Positions 13,751 through 21,728 of a stretch of DNA of 27,052 nucleotides are shown here, piece after piece (position 1 is the first letter of the stretch; each line of letters begins with the position of its first letter). Under the pieces are notes generated by a model. The model saw only the letters and a program-made list of their open reading frames with translations. It ran no database searches and had not been told where the DNA came from. Source of the DNA: a virus. The DNA is taken from positions 1-27,052 of the IMG/VR virus record IMGVR_UViG_3300015168_000003; one strand, given 5' to 3'. The translations under genes were made by a program, and so were the position numbers.

Positions 13751-14114
13751 ATACGTCAAGATGTATGCGCCCGTCGATTCCGGTGCCCTGCGTGACTCCA
13801 TCGGTTCCAAGGTCCTGCGCGACCGCAAGCGCGGTGTCGCGGTCGCGCTGGTGGGACCACGGACGGGCAAGTTTAAGAATGGCAAGCCGGTGAAGAAGGG
13901 CGAAAGCGCGGTTGACAGTGACCAGCCCTCGCGCTACGCTCACCTCGTGGAGTTCGGACACAACATGAAGAAGGGCGGACAGACCAAGGCACGTCCGTTT
14001 ATGCGGCCCGCGGTGATGGCGGCTGGTCCGCAGGTCGCCCGGTCGATCATGATCGGAGCCCAGAAGGGCCTGAACGCTGCAGTCAAGAAATACGCGAAGA
14101 TCCGCGCCAAATAA
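13599..14114 (+). CDS. HK97 gp10-like neck/tail protein
   Basis: 171 residues. Classic motifs are present: YAPVDSGALRDSIG near residue 60, YAHLVEFGHN in the middle and ARPFMRPAV near the end. Proteins of this family act in the neck or tail completion, joining head and tail. In most related phages the gene sits before the tail terminator; here it lies after the chaperones and just before the tape measure. It overlaps the T frame by 152 bases. The start codon is the first ATG in a frame that keeps the conserved N-terminal strand (IKIELTGLNELNATL). Confidence 0.87.
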   Translation: MPAKATVGKSGIKIELTGLNELNATLAGISLNMRTAIIAKAVGEGAKPLVRYVKMYAPVDSGALRDSIGSKVLRDRKRGVAVALVGPRTGKFKNGKPVKKGESAVDSDQPSRYAHLVEFGHNMKKGGQTKARPFMRPAVMAAGPQVARSIMIGAQKGLNAAVKKYAKIRAK

Positions 14115-14115
14115 C

Positions 14116-15351
14116 ATGAGTGACATCACCATCGCCAAGCTCAACACCCTCGTGACCGCGAACGCGGTGCAGTTCACGCAGGAGCTGAACCGGGCCAGCA
14201 ACGTGGCCATCAACATCGGCAGCAAGATCGGCTCCGCCCTGAGCAAGGTGGGCGTGGGCCTGTCCGCGGCCGGGATCATCGCCTTCGGCAAATCCGTGAT
14301 CGATTTCAGTGGCAACATCGTCGACCTCGCCCGTGACGCGGGTATGGGCACGCAGGCCTTCCAGACGATCTCGGCCGTGGCCATCGACTCCGGTGTTGAC
14401 ATGGAGATGATGGCGAAGGCGACGGAAAACTTGCGCTCCAAGCTGCAGGACGCGGCCGCGGGCGCGCAACCCGTGCGGGACGAGTTGAGCAAGCTCGGCC
14501 TGAGCTTCGAGGGCCTGATCAACCTCGCCCCGGAGAAGCAGTGGGAGGCGATCTCCCGCGCCATTCAGGGTTCGACCGACAAACAGGAGGCCTACAACAC
14601 GGCCTCCGACCTGTTCGGGGCCAAGATCGGGCCGAAGTTGCGGGAGGTCTTCGAGAAACTGGCCGAGGGGATGGACAAGGCGAGCAAGGCGACGGACGGC
14701 TTGCGCGTCTCCGACGAGACGTTGAAGTCCCTCGACGCGGCCGGCGACAAGCTGGGTCAGATCTGGCTGAAGATCAAGGTGATGGGCGCGGGCGCGGTGA
14801 ACGGAATCTTCAACGTCGTGAAGGACGACTTCAACGGGATCATGAACCTGTCGAAGAACATCAAGGGCGGCAACGGCAAGACACTTTTCGATTCGCTCAT
14901 GGCGGGCGGTGAGTTTCTCGGCCTGAACAACCAGTCCGGCGACAAGTTCAACGCGGGCGACGGCACGAGCAAAAACGGCCTGAAGTTTGGTTTGCAGAAC
15001 ACGGCGCAGATCTTGGGAAAGGAGATGGCGAAGGGCGCGGCCGACTATGCCAAGGCCCATCCGTTTGCCGGGATTGAAGAGGAGAACGCGCAGGCCGCCA
15101 AGGTGAAGGCCGCCCTGAACGCGGTCTTCGGCTCGCTCGATGAACGGGAGAAGGGCATGCACGACTTGCGCGTCTCCGCGACCTTTCCGCAGACCGACAG
15201 TGACCGGTTGTCCCGGCTCGGCCTGATCACGGGGGCGCCGACCGATAAGCTGGCCGAGGACCGCAAGCAGACGAATCTCTTGGACGGGATCAAGCGCGAG
15301 CTGCAGGTTCTTAATCAGAAGGCCTTTGCCCAACCGCCCGTCTATCAGTAA
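14116..15351 (+). CDS. Tape measure protein, short
   Basis: Sets tail length and later leaves the tail with the DNA. 411 residues. The N-terminus is the usual one for mini-tape measures (SDITIAKLNTLVTANAVQF), followed by a hydrophobic helical stretch (KVGVGLSAAGIIAFGKS at ~47-62) and DLARDAGMGTQAFQTISAVA. The remainder is helical, with a charged C-terminus and no peptidase or lysozyme domain. By the usual rule of about 1.5 angstrom per residue the tail would be roughly 60 nm, short for a siphovirus. It starts 1 base after the gp10-like gene. Confidence 0.82.
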   Translation: MSDITIAKLNTLVTANAVQFTQELNRASNVAINIGSKIGSALSKVGVGLSAAGIIAFGKSVIDFSGNIVDLARDAGMGTQAFQTISAVAIDSGVDMEMMAKATENLRSKLQDAAAGAQPVRDELSKLGLSFEGLINLAPEKQWEAISRAIQGSTDKQEAYNTASDLFGAKIGPKLREVFEKLAEGMDKASKATDGLRVSDETLKSLDAAGDKLGQIWLKIKVMGAGAVNGIFNVVKDDFNGIMNLSKNIKGGNGKTLFDSLMAGGEFLGLNNQSGDKFNAGDGTSKNGLKFGLQNTAQILGKEMAKGAADYAKAHPFAGIEEENAQAAKVKAALNAVFGSLDEREKGMHDLRVSATFPQTDSDRLSRLGLITGAPTDKLAEDRKQTNLLDGIKRELQVLNQKAFAQPPVYQ

Positions 15352-15357
15352 ACCCCT

Positions 15358-16200
15358 ATGAGCGTTTCCTTTCCCTTTCCCGGACTCAAGGCCGACTATC
15401 CCCAGATCAGCACGGACGTTGGCGGATGCGTGCGAACCTACATTTACTTCGCCGTAGGGACCAGTCTATATCTGCCCTCAAATGGCATGATTTACCTCGG
15501 TCATCCGATCCAGTCGGCCGTGCTCCGCAACGTGGACCTGTCGACGTGGAAGGAACTACAGATCACGACGATTCAGAAGGCCTTCACTGTCGACTCGAAG
15601 GGTGAGGTCGAGGATGTGGCCGAGGGCACGGATGGTGATTTCCTCATCCCGTTCTCCAACACGAGCGGTCCACCCTCGGAGGTCAGCGATGGCCAGTATC
15701 CGTTTATCGAGATCGAGTGGGCGAGTTTGGAAAAGCAGTTGCGCCAGCACCCCGCGTGGTCGACCATGACGCCCGCTGACTGGACCTCGGTCGAGCAGTG
15801 GGAAAAGGAGTCGGATCTCCAGCTCAAGGCCGCGTTCCAGTTCTACTATCGCAACAAGGACGGCGAGGCTATCGGCTCGGTCCAGACCCTCTCGACCACG
15901 AACAAGCCTGATAAGGACGCGCAGGATTACGCCAAACTCCGGCTCGTTGGCGTTGAGGCCTTCCTTGATTGCGCCCCGGTCGCCCGGCGGACGCGTCGTT
16001 TCCGCGGCTGGAACGCGCCCGACACGGGCGACGCAGGTCAAAAGATCTCGGGTGATCCGTTCACGGGCGTGCCCTCCGGCTATAGCTGGCTGAAGACGGT
16101 TGACCGGAGCAGCAAGCAGGGGTTCGGCACGGAGTGGTTGCAGCAGGAGGAGTGGCAGGGCGCCCGGCTCATCCTCCTCGACAAGGACACTGTTTATTAA
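15358..16200 (+). CDS. Tail-tip protein candidate, unknown
   Basis: 280 residues. Contains beta strands and aromatics, e.g. VRTYIYFAVGTSLYLPSNG, STWKELQITTI and YPFIEIEWASLEKQL, and a C-terminal WLQQEEWQGARLIL. The first gene after a tape measure usually encodes the distal tail protein, which would fit by position, but I see no clear family motif. Spacing to the tape measure is 6 bases. It may be the distal tail ring or a baseplate hub in a lineage far from the studied ones. Confidence 0.7.
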   Translation: MSVSFPFPGLKADYPQISTDVGGCVRTYIYFAVGTSLYLPSNGMIYLGHPIQSAVLRNVDLSTWKELQITTIQKAFTVDSKGEVEDVAEGTDGDFLIPFSNTSGPPSEVSDGQYPFIEIEWASLEKQLRQHPAWSTMTPADWTSVEQWEKESDLQLKAAFQFYYRNKDGEAIGSVQTLSTTNKPDKDAQDYAKLRLVGVEAFLDCAPVARRTRRFRGWNAPDTGDAGQKISGDPFTGVPSGYSWLKTVDRSSKQGFGTEWLQQEEWQGARLILLDKDTVY

Positions 16201-16213
16201 AGCTTCTTAAACC

Positions 16214-16891
16214 ATGCCCATCCTGCCTCGCCCCGTCGTCCCGAATCAACCCGTGCGGGCCGATGACTACAACAAGCTCCTCGCCTTCGTCCAGTCACTC
16301 GTCGTCCGACAGGGCCTCGGCATCCGCCTGACAAGTAGCACGACGGGAGTGATCGTGAGCCTGCAGTCCACCCCGGAGGCCGGCGCGGGTGGTCCGCCCG
16401 GCAAGATCATTCACCCTTTTCAGCTGACAGACGCTAGCGATGGGACTGGAGCGAAGGTCAATATCCGCTTCGGCCTGCTCAACAACCTGACGCCGACCCT
16501 TGATGATGGTACGACGGAGCTGGATACGTTGACTGAGATCGCTCTCACTCCGCCCGCGACGAGCGGAACTTGGATCATCTTCATGGCTGTGGCGATTGTG
16601 GAGGACGACTCCGTCCTCGTGCCGGACATCGACTACGTCTACATCGTCGCGCAGAAGGATTGGACGGAGGCCGGCGACGGTGGCGACCCGGCCGTCCTCG
16701 GATACCAGATTATCGGCGAGGTTGACGTCGTGGCCGGCGATGGTGACACGGTCCCAGATATGGTGACCGACATCCGGCAAAATGTGACGCACGGACTCAA
16801 GCATACGCTGTGCGGTCGCGTGGTCGCGGATGCGGAGGCCGATCCTCCTATCGCGTTTTCGCCGGGCCTGCCTCAATTCTGGGGAGTCTGA
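16214..16891 (+). CDS. Tail-tip protein candidate, beta-rich
   Basis: 225 residues. Starts with a short helix (RADDYNKLLAFVQSLVV), then the proline/glycine-rich GGPPGKI and strands typical of virion beta proteins (GTWIIFMAVAIVED, VYIVAQKDW). The arrangement of an N-terminal anchor helix plus beta body is usual for baseplate-attached proteins. No named family recognised. Part of a run of closely spaced genes after the tape measure. Confidence 0.68.
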   Translation: MPILPRPVVPNQPVRADDYNKLLAFVQSLVVRQGLGIRLTSSTTGVIVSLQSTPEAGAGGPPGKIIHPFQLTDASDGTGAKVNIRFGLLNNLTPTLDDGTTELDTLTEIALTPPATSGTWIIFMAVAIVEDDSVLVPDIDYVYIVAQKDWTEAGDGGDPAVLGYQIIGEVDVVAGDGDTVPDMVTDIRQNVTHGLKHTLCGRVVADAEADPPIAFSPGLPQFWGV

Positions 16892-16894
16892 TCT

Positions 16895-17842
16895 ATGGCG
16901 CGCGTCTGGCCACCTCAGGGCGATAACTCGCCGAGTTTTGCCTTCAAGGCCGTCTGTTGCTGCGTAGTCCAAGGCCCGGCGCTGGACGTATTCGAGACCC
17001 GATGGACCAGCCAGAACAATTCGGGCGTGTGCATGTGCGGATGCGCGTGGGGCGGCAAATGGTGGAAGGTCCGCACATGGTCCGGCACGTTACACGCAGA
17101 ATATTTCGAATCTTGCGATAGTGGCGCTGCATCGACCGGATCGAGTGATGAGGAATTCAGTGGGTCGATGACGGTCGATCCAACGACCGGATGCTTTCCG
17201 GGCTCTTGCTCGTTCTTGGATCCCTGCACGACCAGCACTCTGTCACAGGGCGGGAGCGATGTGGGCGTCAGTTGTAACTCGATGACCCCGAACACTCCGG
17301 CCGACGTGTATGAGGAGACGGACACGACTGCGCATTACTCGGGGAGCGGAGACTGTCATGTGATCGGTGATGCGGGCGCCGGAGTGGTCGTGACTGGTGA
17401 CGCAACTGATAGCTACAGCGATGAGGACACAGCCGACGACGCCATCGCCCGCATGCTGGCGGCCGCTGGATCGAGTGAAGAGGACGGCTCGGACAACTGG
17501 GATGTATGGACTCCGGTCGAAGGTTACTCGTTTTACGCGACGCCGGCCCCGGCCGATATCAATGGTGGTAGTTGCTTTCCTTATCAGCACGGCGTCTGGC
17601 GGCTCCGGCGCAATCACCTCCTGCCTAGTACCGAGTACACGGTCGAAGTCGAGATCTGGCGGGCGACGTGGGACGGCGTGACGACGCCCGACGATAGCGA
17701 CTACAGCCTGTTCGGGGTGTCGTCCGTGAACGCGACGACGGACGCAACTGGTCTGCTCAAAACGGTCTCGGCCGTGATCCCTAATGCGGTCGGCACGATT
17801 TCGCGAACCAAGATGTCAACCCTCACCTGCGTCCCAACATGA
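16895..17842 (+). CDS. Cysteine-rich tail protein
   Basis: 315 residues with 14 cysteines, including CCC at 21-23, CMCGC at 46-50 and three in TGCFPGSCSFLDPC. The N-terminal third is rich in Trp as well (GGKWWKVRTW), the middle is acidic and serine-rich, and the C-terminal third is beta-rich (EYTVEVEIWRATW). Cytoplasmic phage proteins seldom hold so many cysteines; they could bind a metal (zinc or iron-sulphur) or form disulfides after virion release. Position at the end of the tail genes suggests a tip or receptor-binding protein. There is no signal peptide. Overlaps the next gene by ATGA. Confidence 0.7.
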   Translation: MARVWPPQGDNSPSFAFKAVCCCVVQGPALDVFETRWTSQNNSGVCMCGCAWGGKWWKVRTWSGTLHAEYFESCDSGAASTGSSDEEFSGSMTVDPTTGCFPGSCSFLDPCTTSTLSQGGSDVGVSCNSMTPNTPADVYEETDTTAHYSGSGDCHVIGDAGAGVVVTGDATDSYSDEDTADDAIARMLAAAGSSEEDGSDNWDVWTPVEGYSFYATPAPADINGGSCFPYQHGVWRLRRNHLLPSTEYTVEVEIWRATWDGVTTPDDSDYSLFGVSSVNATTDATGLLKTVSAVIPNAVGTISRTKMSTLTCVPT

Positions 17843-18114
17843 AGCCCCAGACCGTCACCTTCCGCCCGAATCCGGACTATAAGCCGAAGCCCCTGATCGG
17901 CACGCAATTGAAGCAGTTCATTCACAAGACGCTGGACTTGGTGCCGATGCCGGAACTCACGCGCAACAAGATTAAGGGGTGCGGTGGGTGCACGAACCGC
18001 GAGCAGATGATCAACTTGGCTCAGATGAAGTATCTGACGCGTTTAGCCAAACGGCGAGCGCGAACTGCGAATAGCGGCACGGCCGATGCCGGCCCGACTG
18101 GGAGCGGACGGTAG
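17839..18114 (+). CDS. Small CxxC protein at end of tail operon
   Basis: 91 residues. A single CGGC motif (Cys48 and Cys51) sits in KGCGGCTNREQMINLAQMKYL; a short cysteine pair followed by R-x-x-x-(L/I)-N is a pattern I have seen in small tail-gene neighbours of other phages. Together with the upstream cysteine-rich gene it may share a metal. The last 24 codons overlap the end of the opposite-strand gene, so the C-terminus (ANSGTADAGPTGSG) is likely flexible. Confidence 0.65.
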   Translation: MKPQTVTFRPNPDYKPKPLIGTQLKQFIHKTLDLVPMPELTRNKIKGCGGCTNREQMINLAQMKYLTRLAKRRARTANSGTADAGPTGSGR

Positions 18115-18411
18115 GCGGACGCGATCCGGCCACCACGATTTGAAGATCTCCTCCGCCTCATTGAGGGCGACGACCTGAAGTCCGTTGTCGACCTCATAGG
18201 TGACGCGGCCCTCGTGCGTATCGATGATGTAGAGGGTCACGGACTTGTGGCGGAGATCACGGGCCGAAAAAACATCGCCGGGCTTGATGCTCTCGTCCTT
18301 GGCGTCGACGTAGCGCGCCATGCGGATCACGAGAAACCATGAGGTGAGACCGAGCACCAAGAACATTGCGATGATCTGCCATGTCTCCATGCCGGCAATT
18401 TCAGCTTCCAT
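18043..18411 (-). CDS. Small single-pass membrane protein
   Basis: 122 residues from the ATG at 18411; an ATG at 18390 is equally possible, and a TTG at 18426 less so. One membrane helix near the N-terminus (IIAMFLVLGLTSWFLVI), then Arg-Met-Ala-Arg, consistent with a cytoplasmic C-terminal domain, then a small beta-rich part (SVTLYIIDTHEGRVTYEVDN). The last ~24 residues overlap the tail gene on the + strand. Last gene of the leftward operon. It might act in lysis timing or exclusion, but nothing in the sequence proves this. Confidence 0.62.
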   Translation of the reverse strand: MEAEIAGMETWQIIAMFLVLGLTSWFLVIRMARYVDAKDESIKPGDVFSARDLRHKSVTLYIIDTHEGRVTYEVDNGLQVVALNEAEEIFKSWWPDRVRLPSAPSRAGIGRAAIRSSRSPFG

Positions 18412-18793
18412 TGGCGGGCTTGTCAAGCTTGGTTTCGCTTGTCACGGTGGGCGCGGCGCCCGGCACGGCCGCGTGCTTGATGCGCAGGAGCCGGGACAGT
18501 TCGTTGATCACCTGTTCCGCCTGATATTGGTAGTTGGGCGGGGCCTTGCGGGCGATCCACGCCAGCTTGAGCACGGGCGCGATCAAGTCTCCGTAGGCGG
18601 CGAGGTGGGCCTTGGTCGCGAGCGACTTCTCGACCTGATCGATGATCTGGGCCTGCATCGGCGGGTCGTTCGGTGGGAACAGTTCGGCGCGGAGCGTCTC
18701 GCGCACGTTGAAGACCATCGTGCCGATAAAGGTGAGGAGGCCGTTGACGATGAGCGGCTCACGCGTGACAGTGATTTTCTTTGGGTCGAGCAT
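18401..18793 (-). CDS. Unknown helical protein
   Basis: 130 residues, starting MLDPKKITVTREPLIVN. A hydrophobic stretch (GLLTFIGTMVFNV) near residue 20 could be a membrane-associated helix; the rest is amphipathic helix ending in a Pro/Ala/Thr tail. No family known. Overlaps the following membrane gene by 11 bases and is 12 bases after the preceding one, so it belongs to the early operon. Confidence 0.62.
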   Translation of the reverse strand: MLDPKKITVTREPLIVNGLLTFIGTMVFNVRETLRAELFPPNDPPMQAQIIDQVEKSLATKAHLAAYGDLIAPVLKLAWIARKAPPNYQYQAEQVINELSRLLRIKHAAVPGAAPTVTSETKLDKPANGS

Positions 18794-18805
18794 ATTAGTG
18801 GTGGG

Positions 18806-19045
18806 TTAAATGTGTTTCATCCAGTCTTCGGCCGCTCCGCACTTGAGCATCCACTCCTTGATCAGGTTGATGCAGTCCTTGCGCTCACCGTTCGAGACGT
18901 AGCTCAGACGGGGTTCACTGTCGCCTAAAATGCGGTCGCGATCAAAAGGAAAGACAAAAACGATGAAGCCGGTATGAGGTGGGAGTTCGGCCTTCACGGC
19001 CTGTGCAACTCGATGGATGACGGGTTTATCGACATGGAGACTCAT
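18806..19045 (-). CDS. Small conserved-looking phage protein
   Basis: 79 residues. Contains the pattern RLSYVSNGERKDCINLIKEW, a signature of small phage proteins of unknown role that often accompany replication genes. The start overlaps the helicase stop by ATGA; the frame upstream of this ATG is a shadow of the helicase gene. The first part (HRVAQAVKAELPPHTGFIVF) fits a compact alpha/beta fold. Confidence 0.7.
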   Translation of the reverse strand: MSLHVDKPVIHRVAQAVKAELPPHTGFIVFVFPFDRDRILGDSEPRLSYVSNGERKDCINLIKEWMLKCGAAEDWMKHI

Positions 19046-20250
19046 GGCTGGTGTGGATTGTTGAGGTTGAGATTGGCGGGATAATATTTTTGCCCTTGCT
19101 TCACGACGAGTTTGTTCGCCAGCAGTTTGGCCTTGCACTCGTAGTACGCTTGGCCGGTGCGGCCGAACTTGAGGGCGACCATCTTGCGCCACAGTGTATC
19201 CTGCGCGCCCTGTCGGGGCAAGCAGTCGAGGACGTCGCCTTCGCCGAAGGTCTTCGGTTGATCCGGGTTCGCGGTCTCTCCGTTCGGCTTGTCGCCGGGT
19301 GAGTAGAGTTGCCGTGGGTCGAGGGCCTCGTCGGCCACCATGATCGGGAAGGTCCAACGCACGACGAACTCGGGGAGCCGGGGCAGGTAGCGCAGCTCCG
19401 TGTTGACGGTGTAGCAATCGTCCTCCTGATGGCGGGTGAGCGTGAGGATGCAGTCGGGATCGCGGATCAGGACGCCGGAGCCGGAGGGCCGGTCCTTCGC
19501 TTCCTTGGCGGAGGCGTTGCCCTTGGCGAAGTGACCACCGAAGACGACGGCCGCCCCGGAGGGCAGGGCGAAGGACTCGATCAGGTTCATGAGCTTCGTC
19601 ATATCAGATGCCGAGTTCTCGTCGAGATCACCGAGGGCCTTGTAGATCGGGTCGACGATGATCATCGCGACCGGTTGACCCAGCGCGGCGAGGCGGGCGG
19701 TGAGGACCTTGGTCAGCGCGGCGAGGTCGTAGCAGTGGCCGCGCAGGTTCCAGATGACGAGACCATCGGGCAACCCAGTCATCCCCTTCGCGTGGGCGAT
19801 GGAGACGATGCGCTGTTCAAAGAAACCTTCGATGATTTCGAAGTTGAGGTAGAGGACGAGGCCCTGCTGCACCTTCAGGCCCCACCACGGCTTGCCATCC
19901 GCGACCGAGAGGGCGAGGTCGATCAGACACCATGACTTGAAGGATTTCGACCCGCCCGCGAGCAGCATCTTGCAGCCGACGTGCAGCAAGCCGTCGATGA
20001 GCAGGGGCGGGAGCTTGATGCGGGCCGGGTCGATCTGACTGGCGCGGCGAAACTCTGGGAGTTGACCGAGGACCGGGCCGTTCAGGACTGGCACGAGCGC
20101 CGGGACGGGCAAGGGCAGCGGCGGGAGCGGGGGCTCGGTCGCGGCCGGGAGGGGCAGTGACTTCAAATCGATGGGCGGAGGTGGCAGTTCGTGCTGATGT
20201 GCAGCGACAAACGCCCGAAAATTCCCGCGCCCATGTGCGGCGTCGCTCAT
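19042..20250 (-). CDS. RecA-fold RepA-like replicative helicase/ATPase
   Basis: 402 residues. A proline-rich N-terminal region (23-60) is followed by a RecA/AAA_25-type ATPase. The Walker A is GGSKSFKS (99-106), in which the usual glycine before the lysine is Phe; this variant recurs in phage RepA-like ATPases. Walker B ends at Asp200 (MIIVDP). Later motifs are GGHFAKG (His240) and SGSGVLIRDPD. The C-terminus looks like a winged helix (WRKMVALKFGRTGQAYYECK). It most likely unwinds DNA at the phage fork together with the primase encoded next to it. ATGA overlaps link it to both neighbours. Confidence 0.85.
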   Translation of the reverse strand: MSDAAHGRGNFRAFVAAHQHELPPPPIDLKSLPLPAATEPPLPPLPLPVPALVPVLNGPVLGQLPEFRRASQIDPARIKLPPLLIDGLLHVGCKMLLAGGSKSFKSWCLIDLALSVADGKPWWGLKVQQGLVLYLNFEIIEGFFEQRIVSIAHAKGMTGLPDGLVIWNLRGHCYDLAALTKVLTARLAALGQPVAMIIVDPIYKALGDLDENSASDMTKLMNLIESFALPSGAAVVFGGHFAKGNASAKEAKDRPSGSGVLIRDPDCILTLTRHQEDDCYTVNTELRYLPRLPEFVVRWTFPIMVADEALDPRQLYSPGDKPNGETANPDQPKTFGEGDVLDCLPRQGAQDTLWRKMVALKFGRTGQAYYECKAKLLANKLVVKQGQKYYPANLNLNNPHQP

Positions 20251-20492
20251 CGCGCAGCGCGTTCGAGGGCGGCGATGCGGATCGCGAGCGCGTGCAATCG
20301 GATCGCGCTCACCTTGAGATGGTCACCGGGTTGACTCGCTCGAATCTGGGCCGCGGTTTGAGCGATTTCTCGATTACGAGCAGCGGCAACGACGGAATTA
20401 TAGTCGGCCGTTGAAAGCTCGTGAGTGGCAAATTGAGCGGGAGGCGTGAGCCAGCGGGCGAGGACGACAAAGGGATCGGTGTTTTCACTCAT
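20247..20492 (-). CDS. Small helical protein between primase and helicase
   Basis: 81 residues, mainly Ala-rich helix (YNSVVAAARNREIAQTAAQI, then SAIRLHALAIRIAALERA). Both ends overlap neighbours by 4 bases (ATGA), so it is tightly coupled between primase and helicase. It may bridge the two enzymes, but no known motif is present. Confidence 0.65.
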   Translation of the reverse strand: MSENTDPFVVLARWLTPPAQFATHELSTADYNSVVAAARNREIAQTAAQIRASQPGDHLKVSAIRLHALAIRIAALERAAR

Positions 20493-21358
20493 AAATTGTG
20501 GGGTTGCCAGACGACGACGGATTGATGACGTTTATGTTTGGAATTCGTGCCGCCGGGGAGGCGGGAAAACTGGACGGGCGACCACATCTTCGGATCGGCG
20601 CCGAGGGTGACTGCGTCCTTGAAGAAGGCGAGGATTTGCTCCTCGGCCCGGCCCTTCACATTGAACCAGCCGTGCAGCGACTTGCCGCCGGAGTACACGA
20701 TCAGGACGAGCGGCATCTTTTTGGCGAGGAACTTCAAAATCGCGGCGTGCTCGGCCGTCGTGCCGAAGTCGAACTCGACGACCTGAAAGATCTTGGGGCC
20801 GCAGTTGTCGAGGCAGTGCATCGACGGCTCGTTGTCCTTGGTGAAGCCCCACTCATACTTCATCGGGTTCGGGCTGATATACTCGTACTCATGATGTTGC
20901 ATCGGCTCGAACCATTCGCCGAGGCGCTGTGTGCCGAACTCGAAGGCCGAGACGCCGAGGCAAATGAAGTCATCGTGACTGTAGATCCGCTTGAGGTACT
21001 CGAACGGCTCGACCGGGAGCTTGGCGCTCGCGGCCGCCATGCGTCGCAGGTCGACCGCGTGCTGTAGGACGACCTCGGCCCGGTAGGCCTGCTCGAATTT
21101 CGGCCACGTGTTGAGGGCGCCGGCCTCGCCCGCGAGCCGGGCCTTGGCGTAACGGATGGCGCCATGCAGTTCCCGGTCCGGGACGTGTCGGTCCGGCACG
21201 GTGTCGGCCGCCCGGCGGATGAACTCGAAGACCGTCTGGTCCGGGTAGCCTTGCTCCAGCATGATGATCGTGGCGCGGAAGATGTCCAAGTGCAGGCCTT
21301 GGCCCGGTTCGAGCGGTTGACTGGCCCACCTTTCCAGCTTGCTACTCAGTCGGGCCAT
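20489..21358 (-). CDS. AEP-superfamily primase
   Basis: Makes primers for the phage DNA polymerase. 289 residues from the ATG at 21358; longer versions are a shadow of the next gene. Catalytic core: Glu195 and Asp197 in VVEFDFG (metal-binding motif), the SGGKSLHGWF motif (His229) and the C-terminal SRLPGGT strand that in the archaeo-eukaryotic primase superfamily closes the active site. The first ~110 residues are helical (FRATIIMLEQGYPDQTVFEF and later VPDRELHGAIRYAKARL) and resemble the PriCT helical domain usually found after the core. It lies beside helicase and polymerase genes. Confidence 0.8.
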   Translation of the reverse strand: MARLSSKLERWASQPLEPGQGLHLDIFRATIIMLEQGYPDQTVFEFIRRAADTVPDRHVPDRELHGAIRYAKARLAGEAGALNTWPKFEQAYRAEVVLQHAVDLRRMAAASAKLPVEPFEYLKRIYSHDDFICLGVSAFEFGTQRLGEWFEPMQHHEYEYISPNPMKYEWGFTKDNEPSMHCLDNCGPKIFQVVEFDFGTTAEHAAILKFLAKKMPLVLIVYSGGKSLHGWFNVKGRAEEQILAFFKDAVTLGADPKMWSPVQFSRLPGGTNSKHKRHQSVVVWQPHNL

Positions 21359-21689
21359 GGTTCTCTTCTTCGAGGAGCAGCTTGAACCGGGCGAGCACGG
21401 TCTCGAACTCGCCATAGGAAAAGTACCAGCCATGACGGCCGAACTCCTCGTCGTTGGGGTAGACCTCCCGGCGCGGAACGGTCTTGCCGCCGGGCAGGTT
21501 CGCGGCCTCCTTCACGCGGACGCGGATCAACTCATAACCGATCAGGCGCTTGGCGTGAGGAGCGACGAGGAAGACGTTGAAAATCGCCGCGTTGTCGGTG
21601 CGGATCGATTGTTCGTAAGTGTGGCCGTGCTTGTTGAACGTCGTCTCCAAGGGACGCGGCAGGGGATCGAGAGGGGTGTGGTATGGCAT
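21342..21689 (-). CDS. Unknown small protein at head of primase-helicase segment
   Basis: 115 residues. Contains an N-terminal region with HGHTYEQSIRTDNAAIFNVF, then RLIGYELIRVRVKEA and a FGRHGWYFSYGEFETVLARF stretch. A basic, aromatic alpha/beta protein with no known motif. Overlaps the primase by 17 bases. It is preceded by the only clear gap on the minus strand (39 bases after the 38-residue gene), where a possible promoter lies. Confidence 0.7.
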   Translation of the reverse strand: MPYHTPLDPLPRPLETTFNKHGHTYEQSIRTDNAAIFNVFLVAPHAKRLIGYELIRVRVKEAANLPGGKTVPRREVYPNDEEFGRHGWYFSYGEFETVLARFKLLLEEENHGPTE

Positions 21690-21695
21690 GGACCG

Positions 21696-21724
21696 ATGAG
21701 ATCAGGCCGGGCGTTGAGCGTCAA
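21696..21724 (-). promoter_or_regulatory. Possible sigma70-type promoter, near-leaderless
   Basis: On the minus strand TTGACG (21724-21719) and TCTCAT (21701-21696) are 17 bases apart; they match the -35 and -10 consensus at 5 and 4 of 6 positions. Transcription would begin close to the ATG at 21689, so the mRNA would be almost leaderless. Overlapping inverted repeats such as AGCGTT-C-AACGCT (21731-21743) and GCGTTGA...TCAACGC could be an operator. Confidence 0.35.
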
Positions 21725-21728
21725 GTGT

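Noticed and set aside
13596-14564. Minus-strand open frame spanning gp10-like and tape measure genes
   Set aside because: Spans two real genes on the other strand; low-complexity composition, no motif.
14083-15333. Long minus-strand open frame (416 codons) opposite the tape measure
   Set aside because: Composition-driven shadow; tape measure on the + strand has real motifs.
19309-19935. Plus-strand open frame (208 codons) inside the helicase gene
   Set aside because: Antisense to the Walker-motif ATPase and made mainly of Val/Glu/Asp/Gly.
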